Positions 1 to 7,951 of a stretch of DNA of 64,000 nucleotides are shown here, piece after piece. Position numbers and translations under genes: made by a program. How positions within the stretch are numbered: the stretch's first letter is position 1; every line of letters starts with the position of its first letter. The notes below the pieces were generated by a model. The model saw nothing but the letters and a program-made list of their open reading frames with translations, did not search any database and had not been told where the DNA came from. This DNA is from Hydrogenobacter thermophilus TK-6 (GTDB taxonomy: Bacteria; Aquificota; Aquificia; Aquificales; Aquificaceae), in the NCBI RefSeq assembly GCF_000010785.1, contig NC_013799.1, positions 558,001-622,000 of the forward strand, given 5' to 3'.

Positions 1-844
1 TTTCCTTGAGATCCATGTCATTGATCTCCAGCACATCAAAACAAAAACATGTGGGACATACCTGCGTACAGTTGGTGCATGCAAGACACCTTTTTGCTAC
101 CTGGTCCCAAAAAGGATGCTCCATAGCTTCGTAAAGTCTATCTCTGAGATCCTCTGGTAGTTTTTCCTCTCTTACCTTTAAGTTTGCTACTCTTCTCTCT
201 TTTTCTTTTATTTGCTCCTTGTTTGCCTCTTTCAAGTGCATGTCTTTTAAAAGCTCCATACCTTTGTTGCTTCCCACCTCCACAACAAAACCCTCCCTAA
301 TTTCAGTAAGGCATATGTCAAAACCTTCTTTCACCTCTGGACCTGATGAAAGCGTGGCGCAAAAGCACACATCTGTTGCGTAAGTGCAGTTTACCGCAAC
401 AACAAAGATATTTTCCCTCAGGCTTCTGTAATAGGGATCCGGAAAGTTATTTTTTTCTATAAAAACCCCATCAAGTATTTTTAATGCTTTCAGATCACAG
501 GCTCTTACATCAAAAAAGGCATACCTTTCCCTGGGTACATCATAAGAGAATCTCACGCGCTTATCGCCCTTTTCTACGCGTATGAGGGTAAGCTCTGGTG
601 GATGCAGGAAGTTTTTAAGGGAATTTACAGGATGGGTGTATGTAAAGAACTCCTCAGTATCCATCTTTTCAATCCTGTAGTATCCGGGTTTCTGATGGTC
701 CCTGTAGCCAAAGGGAAGGTCTTCAAAGGCACTCACCCGCTGATAGAGTATAGCTCCCTTTTCTATCTTAGGCGCTATTACTGTATAATCGCCCTTTAAA
801 CGCTCAAAAACTTCTATGAGTCTGTCCTTTTCTAAAAAGAACAT
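1..844 (-). CDS. HydB-like 4Fe-4S protein (sulfhydrogenase beta-subunit type), C-terminus off the window
   Basis: I translated this minus-strand frame by hand; it begins at the ATG at 844-842 and is still open at base 1, so the C-terminus is missing. About 281 residues are visible. The middle holds an NCT...CFC segment followed by a Gly-Pro. Near the left edge is the iron-sulfur motif CLACTNCTQVCP, a CxxCxxCxxxCP arrangement that binds a 4Fe-4S cluster, followed by CFCF. This layout matches the beta subunit of archaeal-type sulfhydrogenases and related electron-transfer subunits, which pass electrons between a hydrogenase or heterodisulfide-reductase-like module and other carriers. The start codon overlaps the prfB stop (TAATG), so the two genes are translationally coupled. 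The exact partner enzyme lies outside the window. Confidence 0.72.
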   Translation of the reverse strand, partial: MFFLEKDRLIEVFERLKGDYTVIAPKIEKGAILYQRVSAFEDLPFGYRDHQKPGYYRIEKMDTEEFFTYTHPVNSLKNFLHPPELTLIRVEKGDKRVRFSYDVPRERYAFFDVRACDLKALKILDGVFIEKNNFPDPYYRSLRENIFVVAVNCTYATDVCFCATLSSGPEVKEGFDICLTEIREGFVVEVGSNKGMELLKDMHLKEANKEQIKEKERRVANLKVREEKLPEDLRDRLYEAMEHPFWDQVAKRCLACTNCTQVCPTCFCFDVLEINDMDLKE

Positions 845-1953
845 TAAACTTTCACTTTCTCCTTAGCCTTCCACCTTAGATATTCTTCTATAAAGCTGTC
901 TATGTCTCCATCCATTACAGCATCTACATTTCCCACTTCTAAGCCAGTCCTTAAATCCTTTACCATCTGGTATGGTTGGAATACATAAGACCTTATCTGA
1001 TATCCCCAGCCTATGTCCGTTTTCTCACCTTCAAGGGCTTTCTTTTTCTCCTCAAGCTTTTGAAGCTCAAGCTGATAGAGTTTTGCCTTCAAAAGCTCAA
1101 GAGCTTTTAGCCTGTTTTGAAACTGGGACCTTTCTTGCTGGCACGAAACAGTTATACCTGTAGGTATGTGCCTTATTCTTACCGCCGTATCCGTTTTATT
1201 TACATACTGCCCGCCTGCCCCGCTCGCTCTGAAGGTTTCCATCTGTATATCCTCTTCCCTTATCTCTATGTTTATCTTCTCATCTATCTGTGGAACCACG
1301 GACACAGAAGCAAAGGATGTATGCCTTCTTGCATTGGCATCAAAGGGGGAGATCCTTACAAGTCTGTGCACACCGCTTTCGCCCTTGAGGTATCCATAAG
1401 CGTAAGGACCTTTTATAAGAAGTGTGGCACTCTTTATACCTGCCACATCGTCGGGGTTTATGTCTATCACCTCTACTTCATAGCCGTGCTTTTCTGCCCA
1501 CCTTCTATACATACGCAAAAGCATGCTAGCCCAATCGCAAGCTTCGGTGCCACCCGCACCTGCCTGCACCGTAAGGTAGGCATTGTTCTTGTCCATCTCC
1601 TCCGATAGAAAAGTTTTTATCTCAAGGTCCCTTATTGGCTTTTCAACAGACTGTATCTCCTCCGCTATCATGGAAAGAGTTTCTAAGTCCTCCTCATCCA
1701 CCTCCTCCAAAAGCTCCTGCAGAGTTTCAAGAGTGCTTTTTATCCTCTCAAACTCCTTTATGGTCTCTTCCAGCCACTTTCTCCTCTGGGTGATCTCCTT
1801 TGCTTTTCCCTGATCCTCCCAGAAGTTGGTTGAAGACATACTCATGTCTATTTTTTTTAGCTCCTCCTTCATGGAGCTTATGTCCATAGCCTGCTGCACA
1901 TCAAGAAGCTTCTCCTTTAGCTCTTCAAGTTTGTTCTTTATATCTGCCAGCAT
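844..1953 (-). CDS. prfB: Peptide chain release factor 2
   Basis: Class I release factor that reads UGA and UAA stop codons and triggers peptide release on the ribosome. The 369-residue protein has the N-terminal coiled-coil domain, the RF2-specific tripeptide SPF at residues 202-204 (RF1 has PxT), and the universal GGQ motif at 247-249 that enters the peptidyl-transferase centre. Length matches the family. The reading frame is continuous: the programmed +1 frameshift at an early in-frame UGA that autoregulates prfB in many bacteria is absent. It is divergent from obg with only 20 bp between the two start codons, and its stop overlaps the start of the downstream iron-sulfur gene. Confidence 0.96.
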   Translation of the reverse strand: MLADIKNKLEELKEKLLDVQQAMDISSMKEELKKIDMSMSSTNFWEDQGKAKEITQRRKWLEETIKEFERIKSTLETLQELLEEVDEEDLETLSMIAEEIQSVEKPIRDLEIKTFLSEEMDKNNAYLTVQAGAGGTEACDWASMLLRMYRRWAEKHGYEVEVIDINPDDVAGIKSATLLIKGPYAYGYLKGESGVHRLVRISPFDANARRHTSFASVSVVPQIDEKINIEIREEDIQMETFRASGAGGQYVNKTDTAVRIRHIPTGITVSCQQERSQFQNRLKALELLKAKLYQLELQKLEEKKKALEGEKTDIGWGYQIRSYVFQPYQMVKDLRTGLEVGNVDAVMDGDIDSFIEEYLRWKAKEKVKV

Positions 1954-1973
1954 AATATATTAAATATAAACGA

Positions 1974-3005
1974 ATGTTTGTAGATAAGGTGAAGATACAC
2001 GTCAAAGCGGGAGATGGAGGCGATGGCGCGGTTGCCTTTCTGAGGGAGAAGTACAAGCCTTTTGGTGGACCTGCGGGTGGTGATGGTGGAAAGGGAGGTG
2101 ATGTAATTCTTCTTGCCACGTCAAGGAAGCACACTCTATATGACTTTAAGCACAAAAGGCACTTTAGGGCTAAGAGCGGGGAGAAAGGCAGAGGTAAAAA
2201 TCAACATGGCAAAGATGGGGAGGACCTTGTTTTGGAAGTGCCACTGGGAACTGTTGTAATAGATGCCTCAAGTGGCAAAGTGCTGTGCGACCTTACAGAG
2301 GAAGGGCAAAGATGTGTGGTGGCAAAGGGTGGAAGGGGAGGAAGAGGGAACGCTCGCTTTGCCACACCTACTAATCAGGCACCAAGGTACGCAGAGAAGG
2401 GAGAGAAGGGAGAAGAAAAGTGGATAGTGCTTGAACTAAAGCTCATAGCTGATATAGGTATCATCGGACTTCCCAATGCTGGAAAATCCACTCTCATATC
2501 TAAACTTACAAAAGCAAAGCCCAAAATAGCAGATTATCCCTTTACTACTTTATCACCGGTTCTGGGTGTTATGCAGTTAGAAGACGGCAGAAGGATAGTG
2601 TTGGCAGACATACCGGGTCTGATTGAGGATGCATCAGCTGGAAAGGGTCTTGGCCTTGAATTCCTCAGACACATTGAGAGAACCAAGCTGTTGCTCCACC
2701 TTATAGATGTGTCTGACCTTAGGCAAACTGATCCCGTAGATGCCTTTAAAAAGGTAAATGCGGAGATGGAAAAGTATCACCCCAAACTGCTGGAAAAGAG
2801 GCAAATAGTGGTGGGTACAAAAATAGATATGCTATCCGACAAGAATACTCTCCAAAAGCTTGAGGAGGAATTTAGTAAGATGGGTTATCCCTTTGTGGCT
2901 ATATCATCCCACACAGGCGAAGGACTGGAGGAGCTAAAGGAGATTATAATAAAGGAGATGGAGGTAGAAACAGTTGACAAAAGTTATACGAAGCCTTTAC
3001 AGTGA
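1974..3005 (+). CDS. obg: Obg family GTPase
   Basis: Ribosome-associated GTPase with roles in 50S assembly and stress signalling. The first ~155 residues form the glycine-rich Obg fold (many GG and GxGG repeats, for example around residues 13-43 and 119-126). The G domain follows, with the P-loop GLPNAGKST at 165-173, the G3 motif DIPGL at 212-216 and a TKID variant of NKxD. The protein is 343 residues long and lacks the extra C-terminal OCT domain present in some homologues. The start sits 20 bp from the divergent prfB start. Downstream comes a 333-nt structured non-coding interval. Confidence 0.96.
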   Translation: MFVDKVKIHVKAGDGGDGAVAFLREKYKPFGGPAGGDGGKGGDVILLATSRKHTLYDFKHKRHFRAKSGEKGRGKNQHGKDGEDLVLEVPLGTVVIDASSGKVLCDLTEEGQRCVVAKGGRGGRGNARFATPTNQAPRYAEKGEKGEEKWIVLELKLIADIGIIGLPNAGKSTLISKLTKAKPKIADYPFTTLSPVLGVMQLEDGRRIVLADIPGLIEDASAGKGLGLEFLRHIERTKLLLHLIDVSDLRQTDPVDAFKKVNAEMEKYHPKLLEKRQIVVGTKIDMLSDKNTLQKLEEEFSKMGYPFVAISSHTGEGLEELKEIIIKEMEVETVDKSYTKPLQ

Positions 3006-3008
3006 GCC

Positions 3009-3026
3009 ACAGGCTCAAGAGCCTGT
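3009..3026 (+). other. Hairpin just after obg
   Basis: ACAGGC at 3009-3014 pairs with GCCTGT at 3021-3026, and two further inner pairs are possible. No T-tract follows, so it is not a classic intrinsic terminator. A longer-range pairing competes: GCCACAG at 3006-3012 is complementary to CTGTGGC about 65 nt downstream. The segment therefore looks like folded RNA rather than a simple terminator. Confidence 0.45.
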
Positions 3027-3155
3027 CAACCGATGGAAGCAGCAGGTGAGAGGCTTGTCTTGGACAAGTTATAAACTGTGGCAAATTGTGAAGGTAGCCC
3101 TTGCTATCCCTGTTCTGGGTAAGTCTCTAAGCAGGGACTTATCACCCTTGAGAGG

Positions 3156-3161
3156 TATAAT
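3156..3161 (+). promoter_or_regulatory. -10 element of the putative 6S RNA gene
   Basis: A perfect TATAAT lies 6 nt before the A that opens the AGGGG strand of the predicted RNA closing stem (3168). No good TTGACA is found at 16-18 bp spacing, so the -35 assignment is open. Confidence 0.45.
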
Positions 3162-3167
3162 AGTTTC

Positions 3168-3346
3168 AGGGGATTGGGATAGGGTAGCAAGAAGGTTAGC
3201 TCCTGTTTCTTGGGACAGGGGCTATGGTATGGACGAATACCGCCAGCTGGGGACATGTCCATACCTGAAGGAGGCGGGATACAAATACCCCAGCCCAAAG
3301 TGTGGAGTTTTATACACTTTGGATAACCAGGTGCTAACATGCCCCT
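3168..3346 (+). ncRNA. ssrS: Putative 6S RNA (RNA polymerase regulator)
   Basis: About 179 nt can fold into the rod typical of 6S RNA. The basal stem is AGGGG 3168-3172 with CCCCT 3342-3346. A strong stem follows: GTTAGC-T-CCTG at 3195-3205 with CAGG-T-GCTAAC at 3328-3338. Then comes a large central bubble whose 3' strand carries a small hairpin (CCAAAGTGT 3295-3303 with ACACTTTGG 3314-3322, 9 perfect pairs). The apical stem is GCTGGGG 3246-3252 with CCCCAGC 3288-3294. In the family, 6S RNA mimics an open promoter and sequesters housekeeping RNA polymerase. The 3' strand of the basal stem overlaps the first codons of the next gene. Assignment rests on hand-folded architecture and size only. 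Confidence 0.55.
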
Positions 3347-3818
3347 AAAGGTAGGAGAAAGAGCGGGAAATTTTGAGCTCTCCTCTTACGAAGGCAAGAG
3401 GTATTCCCTTTATGAGACGCCAGGGTATGTCCTACTTGTATTTTACAAAGTCACCTGTCCCACATGCCAGCTCACTCTACCCTTTGTAGAAAAAATGTAT
3501 AAGCTATACGGCGATGCCATCACCTTTTACGGTATAGTTCAGGATAGTGATAAAGATGCAAAGGAGTTTGCCAATAAGTACGGCCTTACCTTTCCCCAGC
3601 TGGTAGACTACCCAACCTACCAAGTCTCCCAAAAGTATGGTGTAGAGGTGGTGCCTACCTTGTACTTGCTAAATCCGGAAAAGACCATAGAGTTTGTTAG
3701 TAGCTCCTTCGTTAAGGCTGACCTTGATAAGCTAAACAGCAGACTCTCTGCTGTTGCAGGAAAGGAAGAGGTGGATATCTTTGCAGGCACCCATGTCCCT
3801 GTCTTTAAACCTGGCTGA
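3339..3818 (+). CDS. Redoxin (thioredoxin-fold, TlpA/AhpC-TSA type)
   Basis: 159 residues with a thioredoxin-like fold. The N-terminus (VGER..NFEL) is typical of the AhpC/TSA-redoxin family, and the active site is a CPTC pair at Cys40 and Cys43 after a hydrophobic strand. The cis-Pro segment VVPTLYLL is present. No signal peptide is visible, so it is probably a cytoplasmic thiol reductase or peroxiredoxin-like protein; the substrate cannot be told from sequence. The first three codons overlap the 3' strand of the putative 6S RNA stem, and no Shine-Dalgarno sequence precedes the ATG. Confidence 0.82.
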   Translation: MPLKVGERAGNFELSSYEGKRYSLYETPGYVLLVFYKVTCPTCQLTLPFVEKMYKLYGDAITFYGIVQDSDKDAKEFANKYGLTFPQLVDYPTYQVSQKYGVEVVPTLYLLNPEKTIEFVSSSFVKADLDKLNSRLSAVAGKEEVDIFAGTHVPVFKPG

Positions 3819-3831
3819 GGCTCAAGAAGCA

Positions 3832-3848
3832 AGCGTTAGTTTAACGCT
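3832..3848 (+). other. Short inverted repeat between redoxin and yggS
   Basis: AGCGTTA at 3832-3838 and TAACGCT at 3842-3848 form a perfect 7-bp stem with a 3-nt loop. It may be a weak terminator. Its last base overlaps the TATAGT (3848-3853) that could be the yggS -10 element. Confidence 0.4.
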
Positions 3849-3859
3849 ATAGTTTAAAA

Positions 3860-4531
3860 ATGTCCTGCGAAAAGTTAAGAGAAGTAGAGGAGAGATTGCA
3901 GAAGGCTTGTGAAAGGGCAGGAAGAAAGAGAGAGGAAGTGGTCCTGTTGGGAGCTTCTAAAAGCGTACCTGCGCAAAGGATAAGAGAATTCTATGCATGC
4001 GGTCTTTCCACTTTTGGGGAAAACCGAGTACAGGAGTTTTTGAAAAAGTACCAAGCTTTGGAGGACATTGCCATAGATTGGCACTTTATAGGAAGGCTCC
4101 AGAGCAATAAAGTCAAGTATATTTTAGGTAAGGTTAGCCTTATTCACTCCTTAGACAGGGACAGCTTAGCGCAGGAGATAAACAAAAGAGCAAATGTGGT
4201 ACAGAATGTCCTCATAGAGGTGAATGTTGCTGGAGAAAAGACAAAGGGCGGTATAGTCCCAGAAAACCTGCTGGCCTTTTACCAGCACCTTCTGAGTTAT
4301 AAAAACCTGAGAGTTTTGGGGCTTATGTGTATCCCGCCTTATACGGAAGACCCCGAAAAAGCAAGACCTTACTTTGCAAAGCTGAGAGAGCTGAAAGAGA
4401 AGTTAGAATCCGAATTCTTGGTAAAACTTCCACATCTCTCTATGGGTATGTCTACAGACTTTGAAGTGGCAATAGAAGAGGGAGCCACCATAGTGAGAAT
4501 TGGCACGTTGCTCTTTGGAGAGAGAAGGTAA
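3860..4531 (+). CDS. yggS: PLP homeostasis protein (YggS/PROSC family)
   Basis: 223-residue single-domain pyridoxal-phosphate binding protein with the fold-type III barrel. The PLP lysine is Lys34 in the segment LLGASKSVP, followed by the family motifs FGENRVQE and WHFIGRLQSNK. Near the C-terminus are LSMGMSTDFEVAIEEGATIVRIGT and FGER, which bind the phosphate. The family buffers PLP and affects amino-acid pools; it has no known catalytic reaction. A TATAGT hexamer lies 6 nt before the ATG, which suggests a leaderless transcript. Confidence 0.93.
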   Translation: MSCEKLREVEERLQKACERAGRKREEVVLLGASKSVPAQRIREFYACGLSTFGENRVQEFLKKYQALEDIAIDWHFIGRLQSNKVKYILGKVSLIHSLDRDSLAQEINKRANVVQNVLIEVNVAGEKTKGGIVPENLLAFYQHLLSYKNLRVLGLMCIPPYTEDPEKARPYFAKLRELKEKLESEFLVKLPHLSMGMSTDFEVAIEEGATIVRIGTLLFGERR

Positions 4532-4533
4532 GG

Positions 4534-4539
4534 TATAAT
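4534..4539 (+). promoter_or_regulatory. -10 box of gltX, leaderless geometry
   Basis: TATAAT ends 7 nt before the gltX ATG at 4547, which would place transcription start at or next to the start codon. No Shine-Dalgarno sequence lies between. Confidence 0.6.
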
Positions 4540-4546
4540 TAACTAA

Positions 4547-5959
4547 ATGGTAATCACAAGGTTTGCCCCAAGTCCAACAGGATACCTGCACTTGGGTAAT
4601 GCAAGGACGGCCATTTTTAGCTACCTCTTTGCACGCCACCACAGAGGAAAGTTCATACTTAGAATAGAAGACACAGATTTAGAAAGGTCTACAAAAGAGT
4701 TTGAGGCTATGCTCCTTGAAGACCTCAAATGGCTGGGTCTTGATTGGGACGAATTTTACAGACAGTCCGAGAGGTTTGACATTTACAGAGAGTATGCACA
4801 AAGACTCATAGAGTTAGGACACGCATATCCATGCTTTTGCACTCCAGAAGAGCTAAGCATAGAAAGACAAGAGGCTGAAAAGAAAGGCATACCTTACAGA
4901 TACTCGGGAAAATGCAGAGTTCTGGATAAGAAGCAGGTGGAGGAGCTAAAAGAAAGTGGCAAATCTTACACTATACGCTTTAAGGTGCCTTACGGAGAGT
5001 ACGTAGTCTTTGAAGACCTCATAAAGGGACACATAGCCATAAACACCGATGACTTTGGGGACTTTGTGATAATAAGAAGCGATGGAACACCTACCTATAA
5101 CTTTGTGGTAGTTATTGACGATGCACTCATGGGGATAACGCATGTAATAAGGGGAGAGGACCACATACCCAACACACCCAAACAGATACTAATATACAGG
5201 GCGCTTGGCTTTGATGTGCCTAAGTTTGCGCACCTGCCTGTCATACTCGGTGAAGACAGGAGCAAGCTTTCCAAAAGGCATGGAGCGGTTTCTGTAAGAA
5301 ACTACAGAGAGGAGGGATACCTTCCCCAAGCGCTTTTTAATTACCTGTGTCTTTTAGGTTGGTCTTCACCCCAAGAAGGCAAAGAAATATACAGCAAGGA
5401 GGAGCTCATAGAAATATTTGACCTAAAAGACATAAACACATCCCCAGCCGTTTTCAGCAAAGAAAAACTCAGATGGATGAATGGAGTTTACATAAGAGAA
5501 GTGCTAAGCCTGGAGGAGCTAATAGATGGAATAACACCTTTCTTAAAGCAAGCGGGTTATGATGTTAGCGACAGAGATTATCTTAAAAGGGTGCTTGAAA
5601 AGACAAGAGACTCCTTTGAAACCTTTAAGGAAGCTGGTGATAGACTAAAACCCTTCTTTGTTGATGATTTTGATATATCTCAGGATGCATGGAGCGAGCT
5701 TGAAAATGCAAGGGTGTACGATATACTCTCTGTATTCTTAGAGAAGATAAAAGATAGGCAACTTAATGCCCAGAGTGTAAAGGAGATGGCCAGAGAAATA
5801 CAAAAGGAGCTTAATGTAAAAGCTAAGGATGTGTGGCACTCTCTCAGGATAGCCCTAACAGGTGAGCTGGAAGGTGTAGGCGTAGACATACTTTGCGATA
5901 TCCTGCCTAAGGAGAAGATAGTATTGAGGGTGGAGCGTCTCCTTAAAAAGATAGCATGA
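4547..5959 (+). CDS. gltX: Glutamyl-tRNA synthetase
   Basis: Class I aminoacyl-tRNA synthetase that charges tRNA-Glu. The HIGH-like signature PSPTGYLHLGNAR is near the N-terminus, and the KMSKS-like loop is SKLSKRHG in the middle of the chain. The 470 residues match bacterial GluRS. Organisms lacking GlnRS use a non-discriminating GluRS plus GatCAB to make Gln-tRNA; whether this copy charges tRNA-Gln cannot be decided here. It appears to start from its own leaderless promoter and overlaps murG by 4 bp (ATGA). Confidence 0.96.
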   Translation: MVITRFAPSPTGYLHLGNARTAIFSYLFARHHRGKFILRIEDTDLERSTKEFEAMLLEDLKWLGLDWDEFYRQSERFDIYREYAQRLIELGHAYPCFCTPEELSIERQEAEKKGIPYRYSGKCRVLDKKQVEELKESGKSYTIRFKVPYGEYVVFEDLIKGHIAINTDDFGDFVIIRSDGTPTYNFVVVIDDALMGITHVIRGEDHIPNTPKQILIYRALGFDVPKFAHLPVILGEDRSKLSKRHGAVSVRNYREEGYLPQALFNYLCLLGWSSPQEGKEIYSKEELIEIFDLKDINTSPAVFSKEKLRWMNGVYIREVLSLEELIDGITPFLKQAGYDVSDRDYLKRVLEKTRDSFETFKEAGDRLKPFFVDDFDISQDAWSELENARVYDILSVFLEKIKDRQLNAQSVKEMAREIQKELNVKAKDVWHSLRIALTGELEGVGVDILCDILPKEKIVLRVERLLKKIA

Positions 5960-7002
5960 AGTTTTTCGTAGCTGGAGGAGGAACAGGAGGACATTTCTTT
6001 CCAGCCCTTGCTCTCATAGAATGCATGTTAGAAAGAGGTCTTAATGTAGAATTTGTAGGCTCTCAGCGTGGAATAGAGTATAGATTTAAAGATAGCATAC
6101 CTTGCAAGGCACATTTTTTAAAGTCCCATCCTTTTGTAGGGAAAGGTCCACTGGAAAAAGCTAAGGCGGTATATTACGCTCTGACCGAGGGTTTAAAACT
6201 CCTAAGGCACACTAGCAATGCTAAAGGTGTGGTGTTTGGAGGTTATGCAAGCCTTCCCTTGGGTCTTGCACTAAGTTTAAGAAGAAAAGGGCTTTACCTA
6301 CACGAACAGAACTCGGTACCCAGCACCACCAACACACTCCTTAGCAAGTTTTCAGAAAAGGTTTTTATAACCTTTGAACACTCAAGAAGGTTTTTTCCGC
6401 AGGATAAAGTCATAAAAACAGGGCTTCCTGTGAGAAAGCGCCTCCTTCAAAATTTTATAAAGGAAGATATTAAGGAAAGTTTTGGGTTTGACAAAGGCAA
6501 GCCAGTGCTTCTGGTGATGGGCGGAAGTCAGGGAGCGTCCTTTTTAAATCAGCTGGCTACTGAAATATTCTCAAGCCTTCCCCTGCAAGGCATTCACATA
6601 ACAGGAGAGAGAGATAAGGATAAGGTGGAGAGCTTTTATAAAGAGAGGAAGCTCCCCGTTAAGGTTTTTGCCTTCAGCGAGGATATGAGCCACATATACG
6701 GAGCTTCTGACCTTGCCATCTCAAGAGCCGGTGCCTCTTCCATCACTGAGCTTTCTCTATTTGGTATTCCGTCGCTTTTCATACCCTTTCCCTTCTCTGC
6801 CAGAGATCACCAGTTTTACAACGCAAAGGAAATAGAAGATTTAGGGGGAGGTTTAGTCATAAAACAAGAGGATGCAACATTGCAGAAGGTTATTAATGGC
6901 ATTGAACTCATGCTCAGCCAGAGGGATAACTTCTCAAGGAACATAAAGAGATTTGCCAACCCTTATGCTTGTCAGGACATTCTAAGACTCTTAGTAGCTT
7001 GA
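5956..7002 (+). CDS. murG: UDP-GlcNAc:lipid I N-acetylglucosaminyltransferase
   Basis: Peripheral inner-membrane GT28 enzyme that converts lipid I to lipid II in peptidoglycan synthesis. The N-terminal GGGTGGH loop starts at residue 7, and the C-terminal nucleotide-binding half has GGSQGA and the SRAGASSITEL motif. Its 348 residues match the family. The start overlaps the gltX stop (ATGA), so it should be translationally coupled to it. Transcription then runs toward galU. Confidence 0.95.
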   Translation: MKFFVAGGGTGGHFFPALALIECMLERGLNVEFVGSQRGIEYRFKDSIPCKAHFLKSHPFVGKGPLEKAKAVYYALTEGLKLLRHTSNAKGVVFGGYASLPLGLALSLRRKGLYLHEQNSVPSTTNTLLSKFSEKVFITFEHSRRFFPQDKVIKTGLPVRKRLLQNFIKEDIKESFGFDKGKPVLLVMGGSQGASFLNQLATEIFSSLPLQGIHITGERDKDKVESFYKERKLPVKVFAFSEDMSHIYGASDLAISRAGASSITELSLFGIPSLFIPFPFSARDHQFYNAKEIEDLGGGLVIKQEDATLQKVINGIELMLSQRDNFSRNIKRFANPYACQDILRLLVA

Positions 7003-7060
7003 TAAATGCTATTCCAGACATACCTTTAATCATTGAGGATACTAAAGTAGGGGGTGAGAT

Positions 7061-7951
7061 ATGCAAGTAAGAAAGGCGGTCTTACCTGTAGCAGGTTGGG
7101 GCACAAGGTTTTTACCTGCCACCAAGGCTATGCCCAAGGAGATGTTTCCAATAATAGACAAGCCTGTCATACAGTTTATCGTTGAAGAATGCATCTCTGC
7201 AGACATTGAGAACATTATATTCGTCACAGGGAGGCATAAAAGGCCCATTGAACACCACTTTGATATAAACACAGATTTGGAAAAGCATCTAGAACAGTGT
7301 GGAAAGATGGACCTTTTGAGGAACATAATGGAAATAAGTAGGTTGATTAATCCCATATATGTAAGACAGAAGGAACAGCTTGGACTTGGTCATGCAGTAT
7401 TGGTAGCTGAACCCGTGGTAGGCTATGAACCTTTTGTGGTAGCTCTTGGGGATATCATCATCAAGGATGAGAGGAACGTACTTGAGAGAATGATAGAAGT
7501 ATACAACCGCTTTGGTAAGAGTGTAATAGCAGTTTTTGAAGTGGACCTTAAGGATGTTTCCAAGTACGGTATAGTAGACGGCAGACTTATAGAGAGGGAT
7601 ATATACATTGTAGACCATCTTATAGAAAAACCAAAGCCAGAGGAGGCACCCTCTCATCTTGCCATAGTAGGCAGGTACCTTTTTACACCGAGGATCTTTG
7701 AAAAACTTAAAATAACACCTCCCGGAAAGGGCGGAGAGATACAGCTCACCGATGCTATAAGGTTGCTTATTGAGGACGAAGCTGTTTATGCAATCAAGAT
7801 AGATGCTAAGGTTTACGATACGGGAACACCTCTCGGATATATACAGACGGTCCTTGACTTTGCTTTGCAAAGAGATGACATCAGAGATGACCTCATATCT
7901 TACTTGAGGCAGCTCCTCAGTAATAATATCCCACAGATAGATACAGTCTGA
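7061..7951 (+). CDS. galU: UTP--glucose-1-phosphate uridylyltransferase
   Basis: Makes UDP-glucose from UTP and glucose-1-phosphate for glycans and envelope polymers. The nucleotide-binding signature LPVAGWGTRFLPATKAMPKEM is near the N-terminus, with EKPKPEEAPS and GKGGEIQLTDA further on, all typical of bacterial GalU. The length of 296 residues is normal. A GGGGGTGAG Shine-Dalgarno precedes the ATG. The last 35 bp overlap the 3' end of the convergent bamA gene. Confidence 0.95.
   Translation: MQVRKAVLPVAGWGTRFLPATKAMPKEMFPIIDKPVIQFIVEECISADIENIIFVTGRHKRPIEHHFDINTDLEKHLEQCGKMDLLRNIMEISRLINPIYVRQKEQLGLGHAVLVAEPVVGYEPFVVALGDIIIKDERNVLERMIEVYNRFGKSVIAVFEVDLKDVSKYGIVDGRLIERDIYIVDHLIEKPKPEEAPSHLAIVGRYLFTPRIFEKLKITPPGKGGEIQLTDAIRLLIEDEAVYAIKIDAKVYDTGTPLGYIQTVLDFALQRDDIRDDLISYLRQLLSNNIPQIDTV

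Larger units (their letters stand above)
3006..3164 (+). other. Non-coding, structure-rich interval upstream of the putative 6S RNA
   Basis: No credible protein gene lies here. Several inverted repeats are visible: the hairpin at 3009-3026, CTTGTC/GACAAG around a 3-nt loop near 3057-3071, GGTAGC/GCTATC near 3094-3110, and AAGTC/GACTT near 3121-3139. The short stretch GGAAGCAGC near 3036-3044 recalls the 3' side of SRP RNA domain IV, but the diagnostic GGAA tetraloop and 5' partner strand are missing. I cannot assign a known RNA family. Confidence 0.4.

Noticed and set aside
1117-1608. 163-codon open frame antisense to prfB
   Set aside because: Fully inside prfB on the other strand with low-complexity content; a shadow of that gene.
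3029-3048. SRP-RNA-like GGAAGCAGC stretch
   Set aside because: The invariant GGAA tetraloop and the matching 5' strand of domain IV are missing, so it is probably chance.
3006-3346. RNase P RNA in the structured gap
   Set aside because: Size would fit, but the conserved P4 strands (GAGGAAAGUC and ACAGAAA types) are absent, and I recall that Aquificaceae use a protein-only HARP enzyme.
2974-3348. 124-codon open frame over the obg-redoxin gap
   Set aside because: It overlaps the obg end in another frame, has no protein-like features, and the region is full of perfect inverted repeats typical of an RNA.
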